Assembly: GCA_029204225.1 (NCBI GenBank)
Contig: CM055103.1
Location: 18,986,925-19,050,924 of the forward strand
Reading direction: 5' to 3'
Length of the DNA stretch: 64,000 bases
Source: Diphasiastrum complanatum
Taxonomy: Eukaryota > Streptophyta > Lycopodiopsida > Lycopodiales > Lycopodiaceae
Below, one piece after another: positions 12,316 to 23,388 of this stretch. A program made the translations under genes and the position numbers. The notes beneath the pieces are model-generated. The model saw only the letters and a program-made list of their open reading frames with translations. It did no database searches and had not been told where the DNA came from. Numbering within the stretch: the stretch's first letter is position 1; each line of letters opens with the position of its first letter.

Positions 12316-13584
12316 ACTTTGACTATCACAGAAAATAACAGTGGGATTTGCCTGCTTCATGCCAATCTCACATAACAACTTACGTAGCCAAACAGCTTCC
12401 TGGGTAGCAGAACTCAACGCTTTATATTTGGCTTCTGTGGAAGAAAAATAAATAGTATCTTGCTTCTTGATAGACCATGAAAAACAACCGCTACCAAAAT
12501 TGAAGGCATAGCATGTTGTTGACTTTCTATCATCTATACTTCCTGCCCAATCAACGTCAACATAACCTTGCAACTTAGGTAAAACACTTTGTCTTTTGTA
12601 GATTAGACCAAGGTTAGGTGTACCTTTCACATACCTCAAAATCCTTTTTGAAGCTTTCCAATGGTCCATAGTGGGTGATGACATGAATTGGCTATTCAAA
12701 CTTACAACATAGCAGATATCAGGATGTGTAGTCGTAAGATATATCAAACTCCCAACTAGCTGACGAAATAGTGTAGCATCAACATGTGCACTATCATCAA
12801 TACGAGATAATTTCTTACCAGCTTCACAAGGGGTGATGGAAGGTTTGCACTCTGTCATGTGAAATCTCTCCAATATCTCACCCACATACTTGTTTTGACA
12901 TAACCTGATATCACCGCTAGTTTGCCATACTTCGACACCCAAACAATAGTGCATAAGATCTAAATCTATCATCTCAAATTGCTTGCATAAGTTGGCTTTG
13001 ATAGAACGAGTGAGGTTCTCATCATTGCCCGTAATAATGATATCATCAATGTAAAGTACAATCAAGGCAATGTTGTCATCATTTATAAGAACATAAAGGT
13101 TTGGATCTGAATTTGTTCTTACAAATCCATGAGAAAGAAAGTAACTGTTAATGCTTCCATACCATGCGCGTGGTGCTTGCTTAAGGCCATAAAGTGCTTT
13201 GTGTAGTTTACATACCTTCTGTTCTTGCCCTTTTGCCATGAAGCCCTGCGGTTGGACCATGTAAACTTCTTCCTCTAAGTCACCATTAAAAAATGCAGAC
13301 TTCACATCCATTTGATGGATCTTTCACCCAAAATGAGATGCTAAGGCAATGATAAGACGTAGCGTAGTCCACTTAGCTACTGGAGCAAATGTCTCTTCAT
13401 AGTCAATTCCTTTGCTTTGCTCGTAACCCTTCACTACTAGGCGTGCCTTATACTTTGCTATTGTGCCATCCGCATGAAACTTTGTTCTAAACACCCATTT
13501 GTTGTCAATGGGTTTCTTTCCAAGTAATAGATCAACCAACTCCCATGTATCATGCCTGTGGATGGATTCTATTTCCTCTTCCAT

Positions 13585-14446
13585 TGCCCTTTGCCATTAT
13601 TTGTGATCTTTTGCCTCATCAAAGGTTGATGGCTCTCGACACTTCAAAATGTCAGTCATTAGGGCATAGTTCACATGATAACGATCGGGAGACTTCCTTT
13701 CCCGCGTTAATCTTCTCACTTCACCTTGTGTGCTGGATCCTGGTTGATTTAGCTTTGCGTCCTTCATGATCTTTTCATACCATTTTGGTATCTTAGATTC
13801 AAGTGATACACTACGTGGAGAGTATGTATCCCAAGGAGTGTCTAAGTAATGTCTCTTACTTCCAACCAGTTTCTTCTTTATTGCTCCTATTGGCAAGTAC
13901 CTCCCCCAGGCTCTTGAATAGGTGGTGTCTTTTCATACTCTCCCTCTCGACTCTCGTCTTCATGTGCATCATCTTGTGGAGCATATTCTTCATCTTCTTC
14001 CTCCAGAACTGCATTACTTGCATGGTCTTCATCTTCATACCTATGCGTTTCATCAATCTCGACTTCAAGAACATGGCCTGAGCTGGATTGCAAGTCTGAA
14101 AATGCATTCTAAGAGCTTCTTAAGCTCCCCTAGTCGTCGTGGCATCACTTATATGAGTGATCACATGGTCTTTTACTGAAATATTGATCAAGGACAATGC
14201 TCTCTGCGCCTTTTTATCAAAGGCCCTTATGTCACCTGGAGTGGTATTTGGCCGGACTTCAATACCTGCCAGGATCTCCCACAACTCTTTCTCCATCAAA
14301 ATGCTCTTCATTTTGAATTTCCAGATGTTGTAGTTAGAAGCCCCATCAAGTTTGCTTGCATCGCCCAAAATTGCCTCATTGATGTTTGCCATCTCCAAAC
14401 TGCTTGAAACTTCACCTATAGGCAATAAAGTGTATGCTGGAGCCAA
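13585..14446 (-). pseudogene. Copia D gag N-terminus joined to integrase-RT linker
   Basis: The minus frame 14120-14446 is the UBN2-type gag start (MANINEAILGD..., SNYNIWKFKMKSILMEKELWEIL). About 14,107 the sequence jumps to the acidic linker that normally follows integrase (VEIDETHRYEDEDH near 14060), and then to PWDTYSPRS...IPKWYEKIM and RRLTRERKSPDRYHVNYALM at 13597-13896. Roughly 2 kb coding gag C-terminus, zinc knuckle, protease and integrase is deleted. Copia B has the same linker signature (PWDSYSPRS...LPKWYTKLM). Confidence 0.85.
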
Positions 14447-15664
14447 CCGTGATGTCAGAAATCAATAATAATGACCTGCAATTTTTGGCTTACTAGGCCA
14501 CCCATCGCTCTTTCGCCAAATTGAAAGCCAAACTGGCGTCGCTTTCCGAAATGCTTCTCGTCACCAACTCCCAACTTTCTACCCAGTGGAATGGTGAAAT
14601 CACTTCTGGCACGCTTTGAACACTTTCTCCATGACAATTACTCTGTTTTGGTGTATCGTACTTGCAAGTACAGTCAAGGTGCCCTTCGTTTGGAGAATAT
14701 AGCCTTTCGTTTGGCCAAAATAGGGTAAAGGAGGTGAAAATAAGGGCACTTTGAGTTTTTGAATTGTCTTTTCACCTTGAAAAGACTTCACTCTTCATAA
14801 AAGTCAGGACCCAATTCTTATTTCAAATTGAAAATTTTTAACGAAAGGAAGGCCTATTTTCCATTTCAGTTCTTCAGGGCCCTTTCAAAGCCCATCTCCA
14901 CCATTAGTTTCAATCTGATGGCCTATAGTTAATTCTCCATGGTCAATCTCTACCATAGATTGATTTTCTAGTCAATCCAATGAACCTCATCGAAATTGCA
15001 CGCTAAACCGCCTCCCTGCGTTCGTTGGCCTCCTGCGGCCGATGTCTTCCTGCTCGCATTGGCCGCGCGGTGCTGTTCCAAGCACCTCCTTCCTCCTTCA
15101 CCTCGTTTCTTGGCTATGGATTCTAGCCACAGTTTCAGCTATGGCCGCCTTCTTATTCTCTCCTAGATCCACGACCCACTACGGCTGCTTAATAGCCAGG
15201 TTGCACTAGTTGGGCGCCTCTCTATTGATGGTTACAGATCCAAACAAGGTTCAGAAACTGGAGAGATTCACCATTGTTTAGCTCAAAACCCTAGCTGAGT
15301 GAAGAACAACTATTTCTTTGGACTTTATCTGATCTGTTTGAGAATTTCTTTGAGCAGCTACCTATTCCTCTGAGGTCGCTTAACAACAAGCAATCTTTTG
15401 CACCAAACCGCTCTTCAAACGGTGTTTGATTGGATTCAAACCAATCACCAATGCCAAGCAACCCTCCAGAAGAATTTTCAGCTTCAATCTTTGCTTGCTT
15501 TTTTATTCAACCGACAATTCCCTGTCTCTGAATCCTTTTTATAGTTTTGAGTCGTTCCACGAATCTCCACATACTCGGTTTTGTGCTTCCTAGCCAACAA
15601 ACCGTCGCGAATTTGCAGCTCTCTGTTCTTGTCCGGTTTCAAGCCACCAAGGGCTCTGATACCA
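14447..15664 (-). other. Copia D leader and primer-binding site
   Basis: About 1.2 kb of untranslated leader, locally GC-rich near 15000-15190, without a convincing ORF. It ends at a primer-binding site reading TGGTATCAGAGCCC on the minus strand (15651-15664), directly abutting the LTR. Confidence 0.8.
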
Positions 15665-15912
15665 AGTTAAGAAAACACAGTTTAAACACCCGACCAGATC
15701 AATCACCGCAGCACAACGTCAAGTGCAACAAGACCACAAAATTGCTCTCCTCAAACTGTATATTCAACTGATAAGTAAATACAAAGATAAGTTGCTTAAA
15801 AGCACTCAAAGGGCTCGTAAAAGAAAGATGGCCCAATAACTCTAGAACTAAGCACACGTGGTGCCGTCGAAATAAGAAAGCATTGTATAAGTTGATCATT
15901 GCTATTTTAACT
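15665..15912 (-). mobile_element. Copia D 5' LTR
   Basis: 248 bp, same length and AGTTAA/TTAACT ends as the left copy. By eye about ten substitutions separate the two LTRs. Confidence 0.9.
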
Positions 15913-16418
15913 ATTTTTGCAATAAATTTTTTCAATTTCTTCATTTTGAAAGGTCCGTAAGCCTTTTTACGTCATTTTAATTTTTTTTTAATTTTTTTTT
16001 TTGGCAATTTGGCTTTCGAGTGCGGGTGGACTATTCAAAAAGTTCGGCTATCCTATTTGCGCTTGAAACCGATACCCAAAAAAAAAAAATTCTTCTTCTC
16101 CAATATTGATTTCGAGCGCGTTTGCTTCTGTGCACTTATTCTAATAGTCTATTTGTACTTGAATTCGATATCAAGTGTACGGAACTCATAGATTCTCCAT
16201 ATCCACTTTATGTTTCTATTTGACCTTGGAATTCAATGCTGTAAAGAGCAAAAGTGCTCAATTTCTTATGAACCACAAGTTTTTGTAGTTCTCAATGGGT
16301 AAATATCGTAGAGCTCTGAGTTTTAAGTGGGTGGAGAAGAGTAATTTTACCAGCCTGTAAAATATCGTTCTGAATAAATTTCAGATGGTGAATTTATATT
16401 CCACCAGTCTAGTCATTA
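15913..16418 (+). other. Gypsy C leader, right of copia D
   Basis: T-rich and A-rich runs; no ORF of note. It continues the sequence left of copia D across the ATTTT target site and leads into the gypsy C gag. Confidence 0.55.
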
Positions 16419-17340
16419 ATGATGGATTACAGTTTTAGTCAAAACATTCAACTTCCATCTATTGATGAAATACAATATGAAATTGTATGTGACAGCCTTG
16501 CATTTGATGGACAACCAAGTTCAATCATCATTGATGATTGGTTGATTACATTGGAAGCTTATTTCTATCATCGCCATTATTCTGAAGAGGATAAAATTTA
16601 TTTCGCTTCATTGTGCTTTCAAGGACAAGTTCGAGCATGGTGGGATACTCAAGCACATCCAATCAGGAAGCTTTGGAGTAAATTCAAAATTGCTTGCATT
16701 GATAGGTTTACAAAATTCTACGTGAAATCATTTGAATTGCTCAAGCAAACTAGATATGTATATCAATTCAATCAACAATTTTCGACATTAGTTCCAAAGA
16801 CAAAATTTGAGTATAGAAAATGTTTGGACTACTATTTACATTCTCTTTAGATGCCTATCAAAAATGCGCTTCAACCACATTCTTCCAAATCCATTCATGC
16901 CGCTAGTTTTATGGAGTTACGTAATATGATGGATCGTGCACTTGCCCTGGAGCACTTATCTACAAACCATATCAATGAATGATGGGAAGTCACTACTCAA
17001 CGAAAACCTTATTGTATTGGTGATAGTAGTATGGTTTAATTTTCTTCATCGGGTTTCCAAGGACGTATTCAATCATGGTGGAATATCGTTCATGACTTTC
17101 TTCTAGAGAACTGGTTAAATTTGAAATAGTTTGTAGACAGATCTTCAATCAATTCGACTTCATCCAATGGTGTTCTTTGAACCAGATAAGTATAGTTGCT
17201 GAGTACAATCAAGAATTCCAACAAATGATTCCATTATTTAATTATGGTGAAGTATATCTTGTACAAGCTATATATATATGGCTTACAACCTCAATATCGG
17301 AGCATTGTAGAAAACTATCTACAAACTACTTATTACTAGC
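16419..17340 (+). pseudogene. Gypsy C gag, decayed, apparently duplicated
   Basis: The 143-codon frame 16419-16850 is a Ty3/gypsy retrotransposon gag domain: WLITLEAYFYHRHYSEEDKI, then LCFQGQVRAWWDTQ and KFKIACIDRF. A second, more decayed copy of the WW motif (GFQGRIQSWWN) occurs near 17055-17090, followed by QPQYRSIVENYL near 17300, so part of gag seems to be tandemly duplicated. Stops and frameshifts are frequent after 16850. The frame ends where copia E begins. No zinc knuckle is seen. Confidence 0.75.
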
Positions 17341-17545
17341 TGTAATTAGTCGTAGGCTAGTCTATTATCTACTCGTAGATTTTCTCTCTCTATCAGAGTT
17401 CAGGGTTCATTTGTACATTTTACATTTAGAATGAAATAGTATGATAGTGTGCGTGCGTGTTCTTCTTCCGCCTTCTTGCGATGATTGTTTATGGTGAATG
17501 TTTGATGTTTCATCTGATTATTGACATGGTATCACAGTTGCGATA
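17341..17545 (+). mobile_element. Copia E 5' LTR and primer-binding site
   Basis: A primer-binding site TGGTATCACAG (about 17527-17537, one mismatch to the usual sequence) follows an LTR end reading ATTATTGACA. The LTR start is uncertain; TGTAATTAG at 17341 fits because the host gag motif continues up to about 17335. That would make the LTR about 186 bp. No matching 3' LTR was found in the window. Confidence 0.6.
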
Positions 17546-17707
17546 GTCTTGTGTGTCTAATCAGTGGATACAGCTTGTCACAGACTCCGCAATGAAGTGA
17601 GAAAGTCCTTCACGGGAGGTGAAAGCTTGGAGAGACAAAAACGGCTGGAAGAAATCCCTCTTTGGTGTATTTTATAGGTTTGGAATTCAGAATCATCAGT
17701 GGGGAAT

Positions 17708-17909
17708 GAAAACACAGTCCTGGAGGCATTAGAAAGGCCTAGCCAGCATCAGACAGATTGAAAATCTATTGAGTGGGGAGATTTTTACAATACTTCCTAG
17801 TTGTTGTGAAAAGCGCAGTCCCGGAGGCAGCAGAAAGGCTAGGGTAGCATCAAACATATTGAAAATCTATTGAGTGGGGGAGATTTTTACAATACTTCTT
17901 AGTTGTTGT
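17708..17909 (+). repeat. ~100-bp tandem duplication in copia E leader
   Basis: Two adjacent copies (17708-17807 and 17808-17909) share blocks GAAAATCTATTGAGTGGGG and TTTTTACAATACTTC. They lie between the primer-binding site and gag. Confidence 0.8.
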
Positions 17910-18175
17910 GAAAAGTGTCATTTGTGTGAGAGGTTTGACAAGAAATCTCTCATTTGTTTGTTTGGGGTACCACAAATCACACTAGACAGTATCTAGTACT
18001 GCCATTCAGAGTTAGGAGGCTTCACACATTTCACATTACTGATCTCTATCTTTTGAACGATCACACATTTCAAAATCTTTGCAAAGAGGAGGCGGCATAG
18101 CCACTGCGCCGAAGTGGGAAATCTAGAATATTCCCTCTGAAAGTTCTTATATTCCCTCTAATTTTCATCTTGTCC

Positions 18176-18415
18176 ATACCAATATTGGATCGACATGCCA
18201 GAGGCAAAGAAAGCCAAAAGCAGTTGTACATCCGCGCGTCATACCAATATCAGATCGATGTGCCAGAGGTAAAGAAAATCCAGAGTAGTCGTACATCCAC
18301 GCGTCACACTGATATCGCATATCCATATCAATTTCGGATCCATGCGCACGAGCTAAAGAGAATCCCAAGCAGTCGTATACTCGCGCGTCTTACCGATATT
18401 AGGTGTACAACCAAA
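18176..18415 (+). repeat. ~65-bp tandem repeat in copia E leader
   Basis: Three to four diverged copies of a unit starting ATACCAATAT and containing GTACATCC..CGCGTC (starts at 18176, 18241 and near 18306 and 18390). A repeated leader just upstream of gag. Confidence 0.75.
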
Positions 18416-18506
18416 TATATACAGTTTTGTGGTGTGATAAAATTTGAAAACAGGTTGTGTGCTCAGACTGAGCCATTTTTTGTGACCCGGACTCATTTAT
18501 CCAGTA

Positions 18507-19370
18507 ATGGCAACTCTAAGCGAGAGTGTCTTCAATGAGTCAAGCAAATTGGAAGGTGTCGGCAACTATGCAGTTTGGAAATTCAAACTGAAGAATATTT
18601 TGATGGAAAAGGACCTACGGGAGATCATGACAGGTGAAGAGACAAGGCCAGTGATTGAAGAAGATCAACGGGCATTTGACAGGAGAGTGACGGAAAGCCC
18701 AAAATGTCATCAACTTATTAGTTAGAAATGCAATTATTCCCTATATTTTGGATTCAGAAGGACCAAAAGAAACGTGGGATACATTGAAGGCATTGTTTGA
18801 AACGACAAATACATCTCGAATACTATTTCTGAAGACGAAGTTGCATACATTTTGGATGGATGATGGTGCAACTATTGTCGATCACATATTGAAGATCAAA
18901 GAGATTTGTGACCAATTAGCAGCAGTTGGAGAGCAAGTACAAGATCGTGAGATCGTACAATTGACATTGAATAGTCTGAGTGAGTCACATCAGATGTTTG
19001 TGACGAGTATAGCCACAAGAGAAAATCTTTCAACCTATGAAGAACTAGGTGGATTGCTTTTGCAGGAAGAGCAATGTCGAGAACTTGAATCATCGTAATA
19101 GGGGCAATGATCAAGCTCTTGCAATTAGAGGACGAGGTGGAAGATTTGGCCATGGAAGGTATCAATCGAGAGGAGGAAACTCAAATCGAGGATCATTTCA
19201 ACAATTTCATGAGCAAGTCAATGATAGTCCGAATTGAGGCAATTGGAATCAAGGAAGAGGTCAAGGACGTGGCTATTCAAGACAAAATAAACCTGGAAAT
19301 TGTAGGTACTGCAATAAACCTGGCCATTGGGAGCATGAATGCTTCAAGAAACAGAATGAGATAGAACAAA
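18507..19370 (+). pseudogene. Copia E gag with zinc knuckle
   Basis: Plus frames 18507-18725 (MATLSESVFNESSKLEGVGN..., AVWKFKLKNILMEKDLREIM) and 18748-19098 (KETWDTLKALFETTNTSRIL, DREIVQLTLNSLSES) form a UBN2-type gag. A stop at 18723 and a frame change near 19098 break it. A CCHC zinc knuckle CRYCNKPGHWEHECFKK lies near 19300-19350. It closely resembles the gag of copia D. Confidence 0.88.
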
Positions 19371-19504
19371 GAAAAGACAAATGGCAAGCGGACAATTATG
19401 CTGATCAACATCAATTTGATGATGATTATTGTGAAGACAATTATGCTGATCAACGTCAATACGATGAGGATCAATATGAATAAGATATAGGTGAGAGTTC
19501 AAAC

Positions 19505-19933
19505 TTGTTCATTACAACATTAATGACAAGTGATGAAGCTAAGGATACTTGGTACATTGATAGTGGTGCGTCCAAACACATGACTTCAAGGAAAGAGTGG
19601 TTTTTAGAACTCAAGGAAACTCACAACGGTGATGAAGTTGGACAAGTCGATGACCAATTACTATATGTTAAAGGATTTGGAGTGGTACCAGTGAAGCTAG
19701 CTAGCGGAAAGATAAAGCGGATAAGCAATGTGCAATATGTACCTGTCTTAGCTAACAATCTACTATCTGTTGGGATGACGGTTGATCAACAACTCAAGGT
19801 TGAGTTTGACAGCAACAAATGTCTTGTCAAAGACATCAAGAATCACTACAAAGTGATTGCCACAGGAGCTAGAGTCAGTGGGAATTATCGACTCTACAAA
19901 TTGAATGCGAGATCTTTTACTAAGCTATGGTAA
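19505..19933 (+). pseudogene. Copia E protease and GAG-pre-integrase
   Basis: The 142-codon frame has the intact aspartic protease site DTWYIDSGASKHMTSRKEW, then VPVLANNLLSVG and YRLYKLNARSF. It ends at a TAA in the place where LWH would lead into the integrase zinc finger. The motif set is complete up to that stop. Confidence 0.85.
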
Positions 19934-20668
19934 GTTGATAGTCAAAGTGACCTTTGGCATCAAACGTTTGGTCATATTAGTGCTCAAAGCTTGAAAATCT
20001 TTAAAAGAGGTAATCTAGTTGTTGGATTGCCTGATATCTCTTTTGAAGGAAAAATTTATTAGGGTTGCATTTTGGAAAAACAACATAGAGAGAGATTTCC
20101 CAAAGATGGAGCAAGAAGAGCCAATGGCATTCTTGATCTTGTTCATAGTGATCTATGTGGACCAATACAAATGAGGTCCATTAGTGGTTGTTACTATTTC
20201 ATCACATTCTTTGATGACTATAGTAGATATATCTGGATTTATTTCATATGCAAGAAATCTGATGCTTTTGCCAAGTTTAGAGAGTTCAAAGCTCTAGTTG
20301 AAAAACAAACAGGTTGTTATATTAAGACTTGCAGATCAGATGGTGGCGATGAGTATTTTTCAACAGAGTTTATAAATTTTTGCAAGGATCAGGGGATCAA
20401 GAGACAAACTACTGCACCCTATTCACCACAACAGAATGGAGTTGCAGAACAAAAAAATAGATCCATTGTGGAGATGGCTAGGGCAATGCTTAAGAGGAAG
20501 GGTTTGCCAAATACTTTTTGGGCAAAAGCATGCAACACAACTACTCATATCTTGAGTCAGTGTCCTACGAAGTCCGTGGAGGGTAAGACACCTTATGAAG
20601 CTTTTACTGGAAAGAAACCTAATGTTTTTCATTTACGAGTATTTGGTTGTGATGCTTACACTCATGAT
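19934..20668 (+). pseudogene. Copia E integrase, cut off
   Basis: After two stops (near 19930 and 20060) the frame 20072 onward carries integrase: LDLVHSDLCGPIQMRSISG (first Asp), CRSDGGDEYFSTEF (second Asp), SPQQNGVAEQKNR (Glu), TPYEAFTGKKP and LRVFGCDAYTH. The match ends abruptly at about 20668, where sequence of fragment F on the opposite strand begins. The RT, RNase H and 3' LTR of E are missing from the window. Confidence 0.87.
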
Positions 20669-22676
20669 CTTTGTTTTCGTATTCGTCCTCTGCTCCCTTT
20701 TTTGTTGGTGGTAGGTCATAGTACTGTCTATCCAGAACTTCGTAACTGACAGGATCGTCTTTGGCCATTGTCATGCTCTCATCGAATCTGACATCTCTCA
20801 CTGTTTTCACAGTGTTCATGTTTGGCATGTAGACTCTGTAGTATGACGAGTCATTGTCATAACCTACCAGGAATCTCTGTTCGGCTTTCTCATCAAGATT
20901 CTTTCAAAGCTTATCAGGAATATGTGCATAAGCTGCACAGCCAAAGATTCTGATGTGAGACATGTTGGGCTTTCTACCCCACCAGAGCTCATGTGGTGTC
21001 GTGTGAGGAATACCATACTTGTCTATTCTATTCTGGATGTATGCGGCTGTAGCTACTGCTTCAGCCCACAATGCCCTTGGAGGTTTCGAGTAGGCCATCA
21101 TGCATCTGGCTGCTTCCATTAGGGTCTTGTTCTTTCGTTCAGCAACACCATTTTGTTGCGGTGTGTAGGCTGCAGTTCTTCTGTGAATGATGCCATGATC
21201 ATTGCAGAAGTCAGTGAAGCGATTCGAGATGTATTCGCCACCTCGATCTATTCTGATCTGCTTCACTTTGTTGCTTGTGCATGTTTCTGTCCAATTCACA
21301 TATTCTGTGAATTTATCAAGTGTTTCAGATTTATTCTGAATAAAATACACTCTGGCAAATTTGCTATAATCATCAATGAAGGTTACGTAATACTTTGAAC
21401 CTCCTACTGAGATCACGTTGAATGGTCCGTAGATGTCAGAGTGCACTAGCTCCAGAATCTTTGTCGTTCTGTAGGAGTCTTTGATGAATGGTGTGCGCCT
21501 TGCCCTTCAAACATGCATCACAGGTGGCCGAACTGGTTGCATTCGAGATGCCGACCCCTATTATCGCTCCATGATGGCTTGCCTGGTAAAGTGCCATTGA
21601 GTTCATGTGGTAGAGCCTTTTGTGCCATAGAGTATCTAGCGAGTCGTCATGAGTCTGATGCACCTGATCTACAAGTAGGCGTACCTTCAGATGATATAGG
21701 TTCTTTTTCCTTCTGCCTTGAGCGATGAGAGTACTGGTACTGGCATCAATCACGTTGTATGCTTCGTCAGAAATGTCACATGCATCCTTGCATATGTTAT
21801 TCTTGCTACAGAGAGCAAGTCTTGTTGCAGAGTAGGCACGAACAGAATGTCTTCGAGCCGCTTGTCTCTGTCATTGGTGTTGATCAATAATGAACCAATA
21901 CCGTTCACTTGATGTCTAGATCCATCTCCAAGAACTATGAATCTTGAGGGATCTGCACTTCTAACAACAAACATGATTCGTCTTGATGTCACAAAGTGTG
22001 AGGTGGCTCCTGAATCTAGGATCACCTCATGTGTGTTAGATGTTGATGCTGCACACACGTCTTCACAGATATAGGCAGTCAAACAATTTTTGTTCGTTCT
22101 TTCTTCATCCATTTTCGAACATATGATGAACTATTGTTGTTCTCCTGTATGTTCTTTGCTGACTTGTTTCTCGGGTTCTGGTAGCAATCCATGGCTGCGT
22201 GACCCTTCTTGGGGAAATGGATACACTCAATCTTGGGATTGAGCCAGCAGGTATCTACTGTATGCCCATCTCTTCTGCATCTCACACAAGTCTTCTTGTC
22301 TGCACCTTTCGACCTCCCTTTGGTCTTCCGGTTGCCCTTGCTTGTTCCCTCTGCTTGCTGGTCACAATCCTGCCTCTGATTGGACTCCCTCTTAGTCTTA
22401 AATTGCTTCTTTGATTTTTCTTTGTTGTCGTAGAGGGCCTGGTCAGAACCATCTTTGTGATCCAGATGTTCTCTGTCCTCGACTTCCTCTCGAATCTCGA
22501 CAATCGCCTTTTTGAGGTTCATGGTGGGATCTTTCATGAGCAGGGTTCTTGTCATCTAGAATGATCTGGGTAAGGCTCTCAATAGGTACTGCTTATCAGC
22601 TGACACAACGTTCTCTGCTCCAGAGTTGTGTAGTGACAGAAACAGATCCTTCATCTTTCTTACGAAAAAAGTGAGG
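20669..22676 (-). pseudogene. Inverted copia fragment F (gag to integrase, same family as G)
   Basis: Minus-strand fragment aligning with copia G at 32365-34405. It contains gag (22079-22738), zinc knuckle CVRCRRDGHTVDTC and a second knuckle-like CIHFPKKGHAAMDC, protease (21750-22112: VILDSGATSHFVTS, LQQDLLSVAR), GAG-pre-integrase (21436-21753: DTLWHKRLYHMNS) and integrase (20904-21446: MHSDIYGPFNV, RIDRGGEYISNRF, TPQQNGVAERKNK, IRIFGCAAYAHIP). Similarity starts at 20669 and stops at 22676, with no LTRs. The integrase frame is nearly open. It abuts copia E on the left. Confidence 0.87.
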
Positions 22677-23018
22677 TACTTGCATGATCTTGCTGGTACA
22701 CTTTGGAGCATGCAAACAGAAGAAGGTTTCGTTTCCATCGTTGATTGCGTTTGGTCATTTGTCTTCTCTCGTACTAGACCACAAAAGATTCTCGTTCGTG
22801 AATCTTTCGTGTTCGCGAACCGTTTGTCTTCGTCTGCTTTGACTTTCGTGTTCGCGAACCGTTCGTCTTCGTTTTCTTTGACTTTTGTGTTCGTGAAACT
22901 TTTTGTGCTTCGTGTCTCTATATCTTCGAGTTCGCGAATGTCTTTGTCGGGCTGAGGGCTAGCAAGGCTTTGTAATTAGAAACATTTTGTTTCTTCAGAC
23001 ACAAATGCACAAAAGATC
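22677..23018 (+). repeat. Spacer with 39-bp TTCGCGAACC tandem repeat
   Basis: At 22804-22920 a 39-bp unit (CTTTCGTGTTCGCGAACCG...) occurs three times, starting at 22804, 22843 and 22882, the third diverged. The palindromic core TTCGCGAA recurs near 22932. No gene is visible. Confidence 0.75.
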
Positions 23019-23388
23019 ATGATTTTCAAAGATGCAACTTTTGATGAGATGGATCAAAATGACCAAATAAAATTGACAATTGATTCCTTTGATGATAAAG
23101 CTAAAATACAGGTGAAGAAAGAAGTTGGTGCCAATATGAAAGAGCCAATTGAAAAAGACAGGGTTAATAATGAGACTCCTAGCTTTGACCATCAGTTTTT
23201 CTTCATGGGAACAAGGATTATAGTTTGAAGCTACCAAAATGGATTCAATTTGACAACTTTGGATCTGTAATGAAGCAATAGCTTTTCTATGATGACACAT
23301 CCTCAATCATGACTACTTAACTGAGGCGATCAAGCTGATCAGACAAGCGTTTTTATTTTTGAGGACAAAAATGTTTAAGTAGGGGGAG
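23019..23388 (+). other. Gypsy C 3' end with polypurine tract
   Basis: A short frame (23019-23228, 69 codons) of unknown identity is followed by a segment reading FEDKNV-type residues near 23360-23380, typical of the last lines of plant gypsy polyproteins. The polypurine tract AGTAGGGGGAG directly precedes the LTR at 23389. Confidence 0.6.

Larger units (their letters stand above)
11345..13584 (-). pseudogene. Copia D reverse transcriptase and RNase H (interrupted)
   Basis: Minus frames 13324-13584 and 12321-13311 encode the copia RT: VFRTKFHADGTIAKYKARLV, GIDYEETFAPVAKW, then QMDVKSAFFNGDLEEEVYM, KALYGLKQAPRAWY and the YIDD catalytic box in LIVLYIDDIIITGND. RNase H follows (GYVDVDWAGSIDDRKST, SSTEAKYKAL, FCDSQS) and continues at 11345-11548 (AKNPIFHARTKHIEVKYHF, ADIFTKALS). 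A TGA stop replaces Trp at 13321-13323. The 753-bp solo LTR at 11563-12315 splits RNase H between CDSQS and GIQLA. The RT is otherwise well preserved and suits phylogenetic placement; copia B is a close relative. Confidence 0.9.
11006..15912 (-). mobile_element. Copia element D, full-length deletion derivative
   Basis: Two 248-bp LTRs (11006-11253 and 15665-15912) with about 4% visible differences, exact 5-bp target duplication ATTTT (11001-11005 and 15913-15917), a polypurine tract GAGGGAGAG (minus strand, 11254-11262) and a primer-binding site (15651-15664). The interior has gag N-terminus joined to the integrase-RT linker, RT and RNase H, so gag C-terminus, protease and integrase are missing. 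It could have been mobilised only in trans. A solo LTR interrupts its RNase H. Confidence 0.93.

Noticed and set aside
22804-22945. Repeat array considered as CRISPR-like
   Set aside because: The organism is a plant, only three diverged units are adjacent, and there are no unique spacers.
23019-23228. 69-codon ORF as a separate gene
   Set aside because: It lies at the end of gypsy C just before the polypurine tract and is best seen as a remnant of that element.
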